Source of the DNA: Hyphochytrium catenoides
Lineage: Eukaryota; Sar; Hyphochytriomycetes; Hyphochytriales; Hyphochytriaceae
Direction: 5' to 3'
Length of the DNA stretch: 10,409 nt
NCBI GenBank assembly: GCA_900088475.1
Contig: FLMG01001967.1
Location: forward strand, 1-10,409
The notes below the pieces were generated by a model that did no database searches, was not told the DNA's origin, and worked only from the letters and a program-made list of their open reading frames with translations. Each line of letters opens with the position of its first letter. Positions within the stretch are counted from its first letter, which is position 1. Below are positions 10,373 through 10,409 of the stretch, piece by piece. The position numbers and the translations under genes were made by a program.

Positions 10373-10409
10373 GAGAGAGAGAGAGAGAGACATACACACA
10401 GAGAGAGAG
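10373..10409. repeat. (GA)n microsatellite at window edge
   Basis: Nine uninterrupted GA units (10373-10390) are followed by CATACACACA and more GA units running to the last base. On the minus strand this is a CT tract about 100 bases upstream of the acceptor of the penultimate exon, so it probably lies in an intron of the right-edge gene. Similar but shorter CT tracts occur in the spermidine synthase introns, for example about 7713-7729. Confidence 0.85.

Overview
The window is nuclear DNA from a eukaryote. The plus-strand spermidine synthase is broken by five GT-AG introns with pyrimidine-rich 3' ends, genes are far apart, and AATAAA-type signals follow the stop codons. The intron style, a ZIP transporter of the fungal/protist Zrt type and widespread GA/CT-rich low-complexity DNA would fit a microbial eukaryote such as a heterokont alga. 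The sequence alone does not settle the lineage, and I do not name a species.

Layout, left to right. Positions 1-1160 hold no gene I can identify. They contain helix-like reading frames broken by stops and frame changes, a clean four-copy 31-bp tandem array (287-410) and a 29-bp direct repeat spaced 50 bp apart (450-528). An A/T-rich patch at 1161-1180 carries possible poly(A) signals for both strands. A complete, intronless ZIP zinc/iron transporter lies on the minus strand (1354-2493). About 4.2 kb (2494-6683) follows with no convincing gene; it is made of alternating polypurine and polypyrimidine blocks. A perfect 8-bp-stem hairpin among CCCGAG motifs (6410-6521) and a TATA-like box (6684-6691) come before the spermidine synthase gene. 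That gene has six exons, 316 codons, ATG at 7030 and stop at 9441-9443. The reading frame is open for a further 97 codons upstream, back to an ATG at 6739. At the right edge are the last two exons of an unidentified minus-strand gene (9854-10274), convergent with the synthase. Each has an AATAAA signal in the 410-bp gap between their stop codons.

The three recognisable genes look like ordinary housekeeping genes: metal uptake, polyamine synthesis and an unknown helical protein. Nothing suggests they form one system. I found no mobile element, CRISPR array, defence locus or biosynthetic cluster. The points most worth checking are the N-terminal extension of the spermidine synthase, the identity of the right-edge gene, the origin of the left-edge repeats and whether the 4.2-kb gap is transcribed.
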